Source of the DNA: DAOSVX01 sp964616495
GTDB lineage: Bacteria; Bacillota_I; Bacilli_A; RF39; UBA660
Assembly (NCBI GenBank): GCA_964616495.1
Contig: CAZTRF010000024.1
Location: 1-15,091 of the forward strand
Direction: 5' to 3'
DNA: 15,091 bases
Positions 1 to 7,158 of this stretch are shown piece by piece. How positions within the stretch are numbered: position 1 is the first letter of the stretch; every line of letters starts with the position of its first letter. The position numbers and the translations under genes are program-made. The notes beneath the pieces were generated by a model. The model was not told the DNA's origin. It saw only the letters and a list, made by a program, of their open reading frames with translations, and ran no database searches.

Positions 1-41
1 TAATTTACTATCGCTGTGATATCTCCAACACATGGCAACAT
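1..41 (-). CDS. 5' end of an unidentified gene, cut by the window edge
   Basis: An ATG at 41-39 overlaps the thymidine kinase stop codon by one base (TAATG). It opens a frame reading MLPCVGDITAIVN that runs off the left edge without a stop. The last codons of thymidine kinase contain AAAGGTGAT, a good ribosome binding site 5 to 6 bases before this ATG. Overlap plus a well-placed binding site suggests a translationally coupled downstream gene in the tdk operon. Thirteen residues are too few to name a family. A chance open frame of this length remains possible. Confidence 0.45.
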   Translation of the reverse strand, partial: MLPCVGDITAIVN

Positions 42-628
42 TATAAATCACCTTTTTTAGCTTTTTTATAACATTCTCGACACAAAGAATTATAAGTAAC
101 TTTATCTTCACCATCTATAGCTACTTGTTCTCCTTTAAAAACATATTTTCCATTTATCATTCGAGTATTCATAATAGCTTTTTTACCGCAAAAACAAACA
201 GTTTTTAATTCTTCAATAGAATCTGCTACTTCAAACAACCTTTTACTTCCTGGAAACAACTCGGTTCTAAAATCGGCTCTTAGTCCATAACAAATAACAG
301 GAATATCTAAAACGTCTACCACTTCGGTTAACTCGTCAATGCTTTTAACACCTAGAAATTGAGCTTCATCAACTAAAACACAACTAATTCTTTTCTTTTC
401 ATTAGATTTATTAATAATATCAAATACATTATCTTTTTTGGAAATTAACTTAGTACTCTTTAAGGTAGTGCCATCTCTTGATACTAAATTCTTTTTACCT
501 TTCACATCAACTATCGGTTTCATGATAAAAGTATTCATGTTTCTTTCTTTATAATTATAATAGACCTTCATTAAGTCTCTTGTTTTTCCTGAGCTCATTG
601 CTCCATACCTAAAATATAGTTTAGCCAT
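41..628 (-). CDS. tdk: Thymidine kinase (type II, zinc-binding)
   Basis: Phosphorylates thymidine to dTMP with ATP in the cytosolic pyrimidine salvage pathway. The 195-aa length is normal for the TK1-like type II family. Visible motifs are the Walker A loop GAMSSGKT at residues 9-16, the DEAQ block at 87-90 with the expected catalytic Glu88, and the YGLRADFRTELF segment at 114-125. The structural zinc site is complete: CFC at 145-147 and CREC at 183-186. The start at 628 has a ribosome binding site (AAAGGAAG) lying inside the last codons of the upstream recombinase gene. That gene ends only one base before this start, so the two are co-transcribed and probably translationally coupled. No terminator follows, and another gene appears to start at the stop codon. 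Confidence 0.97.
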   Translation of the reverse strand: MAKLYFRYGAMSSGKTRDLMKVYYNYKERNMNTFIMKPIVDVKGKKNLVSRDGTTLKSTKLISKKDNVFDIINKSNEKKRISCVLVDEAQFLGVKSIDELTEVVDVLDIPVICYGLRADFRTELFPGSKRLFEVADSIEELKTVCFCGKKAIMNTRMINGKYVFKGEQVAIDGEDKVTYNSLCRECYKKAKKGDL

Positions 629-629
629 T

Positions 630-1523
630 TTATTCTTCCTTTCTTGCCCTTGGATGAGTTTTTAAATAAACAGTTCGTAATCTTTCGTTAGAAACATGCG
701 TATAAATACTCGTTGTGCTAAGAGATGAGTGCCCTAAAAGTTCTTGAACCGTTTTAATATCGGCCCCTTCGTTTAACATATGAGTAGCAAAGGTATGCCT
801 TAAAACGTGGGGAGTAACATTATTTTTCAAGCAGACCTTTTTAATCGTTTTTTCAAAAATATTATTAATTCCCGAAATCGTTAGTCTTCTTCCTTTATTG
901 TTAATAAACAAATATTCACACTTATCTTTCATTAACAAAGTATGTCTAATATTAAAATATTTTGTTATTAATTCGTAGGCATATTCTCCGAAATAAACAA
1001 CTCTTTCTTTGCTTCCTTTTCCCAACACTTTAATACTCATACTATTAAAATCAATATCATTTATGGTAATGTTTACTAACTCACTTCTTCTTATTCCGGT
1101 AGAATATAACAACTCCACCACTAATTTATTACGTAATTCTAATGGCTTTGATAGATCAAAACAATTTAATAGTTTATTTAAATCTTCGAAATCCAAAAAA
1201 TTAGGCAACTTTTTTTCAACTTTAGGATTCTTTATACTTTTGAAAATATTATTGTCAATTATCTTTTCTTTTATTAAATATTCATAAAAGCTTCTAAGCG
1301 AACTAAGATGCCTACTAATGCTTTTATTAGAATACTTATTTTCATCAAGATATTTTAAATAAACTCTAATCTGGTCTTTATTAAGGCTTAAATAAGATTG
1401 CTTTAGACTTTTTAAGTATCTATTAAAAGACTCCAAATCAGTTGCATAGCTATTAATTGTATTTTCGCTAAAATGTCTTTCAAATTTTAAATATTCCAAA
1501 AAGTTTATAATATTATTTTCCAT
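630..1523 (-). CDS. Tyrosine recombinase, XerC/XerD type
   Basis: Site-specific tyrosine recombinase, most likely the chromosome dimer resolvase acting at dif during division. Numbering from the chosen start (297 aa): a SAM-like N-terminal DNA-binding domain at about 3-88, then the catalytic domain. The full active-site set is visible: Arg145 (GIRRSEL), Lys169 (GKGSKER), His239 and Arg242 (HVLRH), His265 (LGHSS) and the nucleophile Tyr274 (IYTHV). Length and motifs fit a housekeeping Xer rather than a phage integrase, and no phage genes or att sites are nearby. A GTG at 1532 would add three residues. I prefer the ATG at 1523, which is preceded by GGTG. XerC versus XerD cannot be decided here. 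It is the first gene of a separate operon with tdk, just downstream of the previous operon's terminator. Confidence 0.93.
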   Translation of the reverse strand: MENNIINFLEYLKFERHFSENTINSYATDLESFNRYLKSLKQSYLSLNKDQIRVYLKYLDENKYSNKSISRHLSSLRSFYEYLIKEKIIDNNIFKSIKNPKVEKKLPNFLDFEDLNKLLNCFDLSKPLELRNKLVVELLYSTGIRRSELVNITINDIDFNSMSIKVLGKGSKERVVYFGEYAYELITKYFNIRHTLLMKDKCEYLFINNKGRRLTISGINNIFEKTIKKVCLKNNVTPHVLRHTFATHMLNEGADIKTVQELLGHSSLSTTSIYTHVSNERLRTVYLKTHPRARKEE

Positions 1524-1546
1524 TGGCACCACATCTTTATATTATC

Positions 1547-1576
1547 ATTTTATCATATTTATAAAATTTAGAGCAA
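1547..1576 (-). promoter_or_regulatory. Candidate promoter for recombinase-tdk operon
   Basis: Read on the minus strand, TTGCTC (1576-1571) is followed after 18 bp by TAAAAT (1552-1547). The -10 box matches the consensus at five of six positions, while the -35 box keeps only the TTG core. It sits between the preceding terminator and the recombinase start, where a promoter is expected, and would give a leader of only about 15-20 bases. The surroundings are very AT-rich, so chance matches are common. Confidence 0.4.
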
Positions 1577-1599
1577 AAAAAGATTGTTTTAACAATCTT
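1574..1599 (-). terminator. Rho-independent terminator of the murG-to-324-aa operon
   Basis: A perfect 9-bp stem (AAGATTGTT / AACAATCTT, two-base loop, or a shorter stem with a larger loop) at 1599-1580 is followed on the minus strand by seven T residues (1580-1574). The stem begins at the last base of the TGA stop codon of the 324-aa gene, so the gene and its terminator touch. Confidence 0.85.
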
Positions 1600-2573
1600 C
1601 ACATTTTAAAAGTTCCTCGTTCATCAGGATTGTTCATTTGACTTACTTCTTCAGAGGTTAAAAATTCATCATTAGTTCTATTATACATAAATGTTTCTAG
1701 TTCTTCATCTGTCATAGGAATTGGTTCTCTTATAAAAATTTCACGAGGACCCCTATTACTTTGTTTGAACTTTTTAAAAGCAGCATCATACACATTTGGT
1801 TCCATCATTATTAAATATTCTGCTAAATGAATAGCTTGAGGGACATTATGTTTTTTATATCTTTTAGACCATAGCAAGAAGGAAGGATATATTTGAGGTG
1901 ATTTTTCTAAATATCTAACAAATCTATCTTTTATTTCTTTTTCCTCATCTACATCAACTAAAAACATTGCTAAGTCATGAAGCTCACGATAGTTTTCTTT
2001 TCCATCATGTTCAACTAAACCATCAATTTGTTTTTTTAATAAAGCCTCTGCCTGTCCGTTTCGAATCTTTATTTTACTAGTTAAACCTCGGTAATGGTTG
2101 TAAATACAAGTAACCGCATAATTATAAGCTCTTTTTAGTTCACCAATTATTTTATTAAGCCCATAAATATCTTTATTATCTATTTTAGCAATTATCTTTT
2201 GAAAATGGTCCGTTATTCTTTTAAAAAAGTAAGAATTTTTACAATGATGTGATATTCTTTTTTCTAATTTATTACGATCAAAATAAGAAGACTCCGGTTC
2301 AAAGGCAATACCATTAGCTAAAGGCGAATAATCTCTTCCATTATACTCTAATAATATTAAGGCCTCCGGTCTAGAAATCACTTTTCCGTTTACCAAATAA
2401 TTATTTAAATCGGTAAAGCTTTGAAAAGAAGTTGTAAAAAGATCAATAACTTTTAAAGGATGAATATCTTCTCTACATAGCTTTTCATAATTAGGGTCAT
2501 CTCCTAAATATAATGGTACATAACCACTATCAGTTTTATAGCCTATATAATATTTATATCTAGAGTTTTTCAT
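1599..2573 (-). CDS. Unidentified 324-aa soluble protein, coupled to queH
   Basis: I do not recognise this family. The product is rich in charged and aromatic residues. It has no signal peptide, membrane segment, cysteine cluster or nucleotide-binding loop that I can see, so it is probably cytoplasmic. The N-terminal 50 residues (YYIGYKTDSGYVPLYLGDD and onward) look like a beta-rich domain. Residues from about 115 to 250 look helical, with many Lys, Tyr and Glu. The C-terminus is acidic and proline-containing. Translation starts at 2573, with a strong ribosome binding site (AAAGGAG) inside the end of queH, and the two genes overlap by 14 bp. This implies translational coupling. It is the last gene of the murG operon and ends at a terminator. 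A link to tRNA modification or cell-envelope work is suggested only by position. Confidence 0.85.
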   Translation of the reverse strand: MKNSRYKYYIGYKTDSGYVPLYLGDDPNYEKLCREDIHPLKVIDLFTTSFQSFTDLNNYLVNGKVISRPEALILLEYNGRDYSPLANGIAFEPESSYFDRNKLEKRISHHCKNSYFFKRITDHFQKIIAKIDNKDIYGLNKIIGELKRAYNYAVTCIYNHYRGLTSKIKIRNGQAEALLKKQIDGLVEHDGKENYRELHDLAMFLVDVDEEKEIKDRFVRYLEKSPQIYPSFLLWSKRYKKHNVPQAIHLAEYLIMMEPNVYDAAFKKFKQSNRGPREIFIREPIPMTDEELETFMYNRTNDEFLTSEEVSQMNNPDERGTFKM

Positions 2574-3195
2574 TTAAATTCTCCTTTTTCATATTATTAA
2601 ATGAGTAAATGCAACCACAATAATTTTGGCGATATAAATTATATTGTTTTGATAATTCAATGCTTTTTTTATAGCCATTATCCTTTTTAAAATCACTACG
2701 CAAAAATTTCAGTTGATATTTTTCTTCTAAATATTTCCCTATTTCATTGATATATAGACTATTTTTATATGGACTGACCGACAAAGTAGTAGTGAAATAA
2801 TCATATCCTTTTGCCTTTGCTATCTGAGCTGTTTTCTCTATTCGATATTTATAACATAGATAGCAATGTTCATCGCCTTCTTTATTATAGGTCTTCTCTT
2901 TCATATAGTTAAAGTATGCCTTTTCATCATAATCGCCATCGATAAAAGATAGTTTGTTTTTAGACTCAAAATCATTTATAAATCTTATCTGTTCTTTTTT
3001 TCTTTTTTCATATTCCTCTTTAGGATAAATATTAGGGTTGTAATATAAAACTGTTATATCAAAATATTTATCAAGAAAAGATATTACATAACTGCTACAA
3101 GGAGCACAGCAACTATGTAATAGTAGAGTTGGAATATAATCTAAATTATCTAAAAGTTTTAATGTTTCAATATACTCTTTTTTCATCTTACTCAT
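2560..3195 (-). CDS. queH: Epoxyqueuosine reductase QueH
   Basis: QueH (formerly DUF208) reduces epoxyqueuosine to queuosine in tRNA, the last step of queuosine formation, in bacteria lacking QueG. Numbered from the chosen start (211 aa), the diagnostic cysteines are present: HSCCAPC (Cys29, Cys30, Cys33), CYLC (Cys111, Cys114) and CGC (Cys193, Cys195). These are expected to hold an iron-sulfur cluster and a further metal site. The segment TTTLSVSPYKN is also typical. The start is uncertain. ATGs lie at 3222 (35 bp inside divIB), 3195 and 3186, and a TTG at 3204 has AGGAG about ten bases upstream. The recognisable family sequence begins after residue 13 of the longest reading, so a short version is preferred. 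No other queuosine genes are in the window, so precursor uptake or distant biosynthesis genes must supply the pathway. Confidence 0.93.
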   Translation of the reverse strand: MSKMKKEYIETLKLLDNLDYIPTLLLHSCCAPCSSYVISFLDKYFDITVLYYNPNIYPKEEYEKRKKEQIRFINDFESKNKLSFIDGDYDEKAYFNYMKEKTYNKEGDEHCYLCYKYRIEKTAQIAKAKGYDYFTTTLSVSPYKNSLYINEIGKYLEEKYQLKFLRSDFKKDNGYKKSIELSKQYNLYRQNYCGCIYSFNNMKKENLNEKL

Positions 3196-3904
3196 ACTTA
3201 ACAAACACGAAGTTCTCCTCATCTTCGCTGTCTAAATATAATATTCCTTGAGATTCTAATTCTGCATAAATTTTATTATAATAGTTTAGTTTTTTAATAT
3301 TTGGTAAATTTATATAAACGGTATTTCTATCGTTCATTCGAAGAAGAAACCTTTCATTATCAATTATTTGATCATTATTTCCTTTATAAGGTGAATATTC
3401 TATTTCACTTATTTTTTCTATAATATTGGTATCTAATTTTGCAAAAGAAGTTATCATTTTATCAAATATTTCTTCAGGAACATAATTAAGAAGAATAGGA
3501 ACCCCTAAATAGGAATTTTCGGTAATGGTTTTTTTGTTTTCTAAATAAATTAAATTAGAACTTTTTTGAAGAAAAAGTATTTTGTTCTCTTGTATTTCAA
3601 TTGTAATTTTGCCCATAACATTTTTACTAATAATAACGTCTTTAATTAAAGGTAATTTATTTAATTTTTTAGTAATAGTGCTTTTACGAATTTTAAATAT
3701 CGAAGGATAGTTCTTGATCCCAGCTGTAGTAATTATTTCATTATCAGTTAGCCGGTAATTACCCGAAATATAGATATTTTTAATAGGTAGATTTATTAAA
3801 TAAATAATTCCGCTAATAAGAAGATATAAAAAAAGCAAAAAAATTATTAATTTTTTTATATTAATTTTTTTCTTCTTAATTGTTTTCACTTTTTTTTCTT
3901 CCAT
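3188..3904 (-). CDS. divIB: Cell division protein DivIB/FtsQ
   Basis: Bitopic division protein that joins the FtsL/DivIC complex at the septum. The 238 residues show the expected order: a short lysine-rich cytoplasmic tail (1-18), one membrane segment (about 19-37), a POTRA domain (about 41-108, starting at IKNIYISGNYRLTDNEI), and the extracytoplasmic FtsQ/DivIB beta domain (about 110-230). The sequence is divergent but the architecture and operon position are convincing. It starts three bases after the murB stop, with GGTGA as ribosome binding site lying across the murB stop. The order murG-murB-divIB is familiar from Bacillus-type division and cell-wall clusters. Here ftsA and ftsZ do not follow, and queH takes that place instead. 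Confidence 0.92.
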   Translation of the reverse strand: MEEKKVKTIKKKKINIKKLIIFLLFLYLLISGIIYLINLPIKNIYISGNYRLTDNEIITTAGIKNYPSIFKIRKSTITKKLNKLPLIKDVIISKNVMGKITIEIQENKILFLQKSSNLIYLENKKTITENSYLGVPILLNYVPEEIFDKMITSFAKLDTNIIEKISEIEYSPYKGNNDQIIDNERFLLRMNDRNTVYINLPNIKKLNYYNKIYAELESQGILYLDSEDEENFVFVKYE

Positions 3905-3907
3905 AGG

Positions 3908-4792
3908 TCACCAATTAATAATTTCTTGTTCCGTTATCAGATCAATTTTATATTCTTTTTTCACTTCTTTTTTTACTTTATTTATAATATTTATAATATC
4001 TTGACTAGTAGCATTATTAAAGTTAATAATAAAATTAGCATGTTTTTCACTTATTCTGGCCCCATTAACAGTATATCCCTTTAAGCCTAAATCTTCAATC
4101 AATTTACCAGCATACATTTCAGGAGGATTCCTAAATACACTCCCAGCTGAGGGATATTCTAAAGGTTGAGAAGCCATTCTTCGTTTTAAACGATCTAAAA
4201 CAATTAGTGATGATTCTTCCTTATTACCTTTTTCTAATTTCAACTTAGCTCCTAAAATTATAAAATCTTTATCATCTTTAAACATTGTATGACGATATGT
4301 ATAAGAAATATCTTTTTTAGGAATAGTTATAAACTTTTCGTTTTTTAAAGCATATATTTCAGTAATAAAGTCCATTATTTCACTATTATAAGCTCCAGCA
4401 TTGCTTACAATACTACCACCTAAAGTTCCAGGAATACCTGTAGCCCATTCTAATCCTTTTAAATTATGTTCAATTAAATAATTAGCTAATTTATTAAACA
4501 TAATTCCTGCTTCAACAACTATCTCTGTTTCATTAACCTCTACTTTATTTAATTTATCTAATTTAATAATTACCCCATCGTAATAACTACCATTAATAAT
4601 AATATTTGAACCACCACCTAAAATAAAATATTTAACCTTTTGAGTTTTTAAATATTTTATTAATTCTAATAATTGATTTTTATCTTTAGGTAAAACCACA
4701 TATTTAGCTACAGAGGACAATTTAAAAGTATTAAAATCTTTTAAATTAACTTCTTTTTTTACTTCTCCAAAGCGATTTAATTCTTCTTTCAT
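3908..4792 (-). CDS. murB: UDP-N-acetylenolpyruvoylglucosamine reductase MurB
   Basis: FAD- and NADPH-dependent enzyme that reduces the enolpyruvyl group to give UDP-N-acetylmuramic acid, a cytosolic step of peptidoglycan precursor synthesis. The 294-aa length fits the shorter type II MurB. The FAD-binding blocks GGGSNIII (59-66) and ATGIPGTLGGSIVSNAGAY (117-135) are present, as are YRHTMF (166-171), the proton-donating Ser218 in AGSVFRNP, and GARISEKHANF (245-255). Glutamates near the C-terminus (residues 288 and 290) lie where the third catalytic residue is expected. The ATG overlaps the murG stop (ATGA, 4 bp) with AAAGGA upstream, so translation is coupled to murG. Confidence 0.98.
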   Translation of the reverse strand: MKEELNRFGEVKKEVNLKDFNTFKLSSVAKYVVLPKDKNQLLELIKYLKTQKVKYFILGGGSNIIINGSYYDGVIIKLDKLNKVEVNETEIVVEAGIMFNKLANYLIEHNLKGLEWATGIPGTLGGSIVSNAGAYNSEIMDFITEIYALKNEKFITIPKKDISYTYRHTMFKDDKDFIILGAKLKLEKGNKEESSLIVLDRLKRRMASQPLEYPSAGSVFRNPPEMYAGKLIEDLGLKGYTVNGARISEKHANFIINFNNATSQDIINIINKVKKEVKKEYKIDLITEQEIINW

Positions 4793-5865
4793 ATAATCAT
4801 TCCTTTTATTGTTTCGTAAATTTTTTCGGCACTATCATTTATTTGAAGAGTTTTTAATTTGTTTTTCATATTAATATATTCATTTCCTGTATTTAAAATA
4901 AAATCTATTTTTTCATTTAAGACATCTTCATTTAAATCTTTTTCTTCTAATAATATTCCGGCCCCTATATTAGATAATTCAAGGGCATTATAATATTGAT
5001 GGTTGTTAGGAACATAAGGAGACGGAATTAAAATGTTAGGTAATTCTAAGGCTATTATTTCGCTAATCGTTGATGCTCCTGATCGAGTAATTATTAAATC
5101 ACTGCTTTTTAAATAATTTACTAGATTATCAAGGTAAGGATATATGTAAACGTTTTCTGGATATTTTTCGTTTTTGATAAAATCCTCATAATAATTTTTA
5201 CCAGTAATATAAACTATTTCATATTTTTTGGCTTTTGCATTTTTTAAAAATACCTTGAATATTTTATTTAAGGTAAACGATCCTAGACTACCGGCCACTA
5301 TAGTTATCAGCTTTTTATTTTTACTTAATCCTAATTTTGCTTTACTAATAGCTTTTTCCTTAAAGGCTCTTTCACTACATGGATTACCTGTAACTATCAC
5401 TCTACTTTTTTTAAAATATTCTTTACTAGAAGAATAAGAAACCCCTATTGCATCAACAAACCGGCTAAGCATTTTATTTGATTTACCCGGAATAGCATTT
5501 TGTTCATGAATAAAAGTTTTAATTCTAAGCTTATTAGCTGCTTTTAATACTGGATAAGTTACATACCCACCAGCTCCAATAACTATATCAGGATTAAAAC
5601 TTTTAATTATTTTTTTGCATTTTGAAATGGCCTTGCTAATATAAAATACATTTTTAATATCTCTAAATATATTTTTGGAAAAGCCATATATTTTAATGGG
5701 AATATATCTAATATTTTTACTAGGAATTATTTGGCATTCCATTCGATTATGGGTACCAATATAAATAAATTCGCTTTCCGGTTCACGTTCTTTAATTTTT
5801 TCAATTATAGCTAATGCCGGATATATATGTCCGCCAGTTCCCCCAGCGGTTACTATAGCTCTCAT
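4789..5865 (-). CDS. murG: MurG transferase (lipid II synthesis)
   Basis: Peripheral membrane GT-B glycosyltransferase that adds GlcNAc from UDP-GlcNAc to lipid I, making lipid II on the inner face of the membrane. The 358-aa length is normal. N-terminal glycine-rich loop GGTGGH (8-13), GAGGYVTYP (97-105) and HEQNAIPG (120-127) mark the acceptor half. TGNP (159-162), the AGSLGS loop (191-196), SGASTISE (262-269) and NNHQ (287-290) mark the UDP-GlcNAc half. The AGSLGS loop replaces the more common GGSQGA, a mild divergence. The start at 5865 follows a good ribosome binding site (AGGTGAT). It is the first gene of the five-gene operon, with a TATAAT box just upstream. Confidence 0.98.
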   Translation of the reverse strand: MRAIVTAGGTGGHIYPALAIIEKIKEREPESEFIYIGTHNRMECQIIPSKNIRYIPIKIYGFSKNIFRDIKNVFYISKAISKCKKIIKSFNPDIVIGAGGYVTYPVLKAANKLRIKTFIHEQNAIPGKSNKMLSRFVDAIGVSYSSSKEYFKKSRVIVTGNPCSERAFKEKAISKAKLGLSKNKKLITIVAGSLGSFTLNKIFKVFLKNAKAKKYEIVYITGKNYYEDFIKNEKYPENVYIYPYLDNLVNYLKSSDLIITRSGASTISEIIALELPNILIPSPYVPNNHQYYNALELSNIGAGILLEEKDLNEDVLNEKIDFILNTGNEYINMKNKLKTLQINDSAEKIYETIKGMII

Positions 5866-5881
5866 CTAATCACCTACTTTA

Positions 5882-5887
5882 ATTATA
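5882..5887 (-). promoter_or_regulatory. Candidate -10 box of the murG operon promoter
   Basis: Minus-strand TATAAT lies 17 bases before the murG ATG and would start the transcript a few bases ahead of the ribosome binding site. No convincing -35 hexamer is found at the usual spacing (ATATAT or TATATT), and there is no TGn extension. The promoter may be weak or activator-dependent. The dyad at 5914-5956 lies just upstream. Confidence 0.5.
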
Positions 5888-5913
5888 CTATAAACATTCC
5901 AAAAATATATTAA

Positions 5914-5956
5914 TTTTACTTTAATATGTAAATATGTTTGTACATTAAAAGTAAAA
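5914..5956. repeat. Imperfect inverted repeat upstream of murG
   Basis: Arms at 5914-5930 and 5941-5956 are complementary: nine outer pairs (TTTTACTTT with AAAGTAAAA) and five inner pairs (ATGTA with TACAT), separated by a small asymmetry, around a ten-base loop. No T-run follows on the minus strand, so a classical intrinsic terminator for the 85-aa gene is unlikely. It may be an operator or a transcript-stabilising hairpin at the end of the 85-aa gene. The whole region is AT-rich. Confidence 0.5.
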
Positions 5957-5962
5957 ACAATA

Positions 5963-6220
5963 CTATCTACTTTTTAATGAGTAACCCATATCATCAAGCA
6001 CTTGCCTTCTTCTATCTTTAAGGCATTCATTGTATCCAGCTAAAAAACTTTCATTATGAGCTAATTCTCCAATATCTTCTAATCTAATATCAAGCTCTGC
6101 ATATTCTCGGCCCTGGCTTTTTAATTCATTATCAAGACTTATAGGCTTTCTTTCTTGATCATGCTCTAATAATTCGTATACTTCTGGTTCAAAATCATCT
6201 AAATTAAATTTTCCTCTCAT
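5963..6220 (-). CDS. Unidentified small acidic protein (85 aa)
   Basis: I do not recognise this protein. It is 85 residues, acidic (many Glu and Asp), without cysteine-rich sites, signal peptide or membrane segment, and it looks mostly helical (DFEPEVYELLEHDQE, RLEDIGELAHNESFLAGYNECLKDRRRQVLDDMGYS). A longer reading from 6247 is possible, but that ATG overlaps a strong -10 box and has no ribosome binding site. The ATG at 6220 follows AGAGGA at good spacing and is preferred. It stands alone, with its own promoter, between the Ppx-like gene terminator and the murG promoter region. Its consensus-like promoter and clean binding site argue for a real, expressed gene. Confidence 0.8.
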   Translation of the reverse strand: MRGKFNLDDFEPEVYELLEHDQERKPISLDNELKSQGREYAELDIRLEDIGELAHNESFLAGYNECLKDRRRQVLDDMGYSLKSR

Positions 6221-6242
6221 ATTAATCCTCTTTCTGGTGTTT

Positions 6243-6271
6243 ATCATACACTTATATACAATTTATGACAA
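6243..6271 (-). promoter_or_regulatory. Promoter of the 85-aa protein gene
   Basis: Minus-strand TTGTCA (6271-6266), a 17-bp spacer, then TATGAT (6248-6243). Each box has one mismatch to the sigma-A consensus at ideal spacing. It lies directly after the preceding terminator. Transcription would start near 6236, leaving a leader of about 16 bases with the ribosome binding site, which supports the start codon at 6220. Confidence 0.75.
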
Positions 6272-6272
6272 G

Positions 6273-6297
6273 AAAAAAAACGACTTTAATCGTTTTT
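6273..6297 (-). terminator. Rho-independent terminator of the WYL/Ppx-like unit
   Basis: An 8-bp stem (AAAAACGA / TCGTTTTT) at 6297-6276 with a six-base loop is followed on the minus strand by a run of T that starts within the second arm (6280-6273). The TAA stop of the Ppx-like gene lies in the loop. The stem is mostly A-T, so strength is uncertain, but position and T-run fit. Confidence 0.8.
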
Positions 6298-7158
6298 GAT
6301 AAACCCGTGAGCCGTTAAAACATAAGTAGGAATAATGATTTTAGCATTTAATTTTTTCCAAAGAGCGGTAATAATAGGTCTTATTCCCCTGTTTCCAATA
6401 AAAGACTGATAATGAGTCATTGTTAAATAATTGGCTAAAGAAGTTTTAAAAAACAGTTTATCATACCGATGCATTATTGAGACTTTAATGGCCTTAGTTT
6501 GCAGTGTACCATAACAATACTTATTTTCTTCTAGAGGGTAAGAAATCGAATTATTATAATACCATAAATGATTAGAACCAGCTAAAATTAAAATATCTGC
6601 TTTTTCTTCAATATCACCTATCATTTTTGTTATTTCTCTTACTATTCGGTTATATGAAACTGTAACAACATCTTCAATTATTTCAGGAAATTTATTCATA
6701 ATATCCAAAGAGCCAAATTTATAAGTATATGAATTTATTTCTTTTCCATGAGAAACGATAGTTAATTCGGTAGAAGAAGAACCGGTTATTAAAATAGCAT
6801 ATTGTTTTTGATAATTGTTATTTTTAACAATGGCCTCAACTACTTTATCATTTTCTTCCTTCATACTAATAATATGAAAGTCAAATCCAGTTTCTTTTTT
6901 AAATCGTGTTTTGAATTCCTTTTTAAAGTTACGACTTATCATTCTAAATACACTAGTTCCAAATATAAAAGTATCATTCCCTTGATATCTATTAACTACT
7001 TCAATTAATTTTTTGATTAGTTTTTCGTCCAATTCATTAGTTTTTAAGAAAGACTTTTTAAATTCTATTGTTTCAAAGTGATCTTCCACTAAAAGGCCTT
7101 TTTCAACTTTAAAACACTTAGTATTGGTACTACCTACTTCAATAATTATTTTTTTCAT
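6286..7158 (-). CDS. Divergent Ppx/GppA-like protein (ASKHA fold)
   Basis: Resembles exopolyphosphatase/guanosine pentaphosphate phosphatases, which cleave polyphosphate or pppGpp. The match is to the N-terminal ASKHA core: EVGSTNTK (7-14) at phosphate loop 1, FGTSVFR (66-72), SMKEEN (98-103) where the family has SGEEE, ITGSSSTEL (124-132) where the family has DIGGGSTEL, FGSLDIMNKF (148-157) and a second-lobe loop LAGSNHLW (192-199). The length of 290 aa equals a two-lobe core without C-terminal HD domain. Key positions differ: the Asp of the DIGGGS loop is Ile, its glycines are partly Ser, and the first-loop Asp is Glu. Activity may be altered or lost, and the protein may sense rather than hydrolyse. 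It starts at 7158 behind AGGTGAG, 51 bp after the WYL regulator, with no terminator between, so it is probably co-transcribed. Confidence 0.7.
   Translation of the reverse strand: MKKIIIEVGSTNTKCFKVEKGLLVEDHFETIEFKKSFLKTNELDEKLIKKLIEVVNRYQGNDTFIFGTSVFRMISRNFKKEFKTRFKKETGFDFHIISMKEENDKVVEAIVKNNNYQKQYAILITGSSSTELTIVSHGKEINSYTYKFGSLDIMNKFPEIIEDVVTVSYNRIVREITKMIGDIEEKADILILAGSNHLWYYNNSISYPLEENKYCYGTLQTKAIKVSIMHRYDKLFFKTSLANYLTMTHYQSFIGNRGIRPIITALWKKLNAKIIIPTYVLTAHGFIKND

Noticed and set aside
630..1532. Tyrosine recombinase as a sign of an integrated phage or mobile element
   Set aside because: The gene has standard Xer length and motifs, is in an operon with tdk, and no att-like repeats, phage genes or transposases are seen nearby.
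6221..6247. Nine-residue N-terminal extension of the small acidic protein starting at 6247
   Set aside because: That ATG overlaps the -10 box of the gene's promoter and lacks a ribosome binding site, while the ATG at 6220 has one at good spacing.
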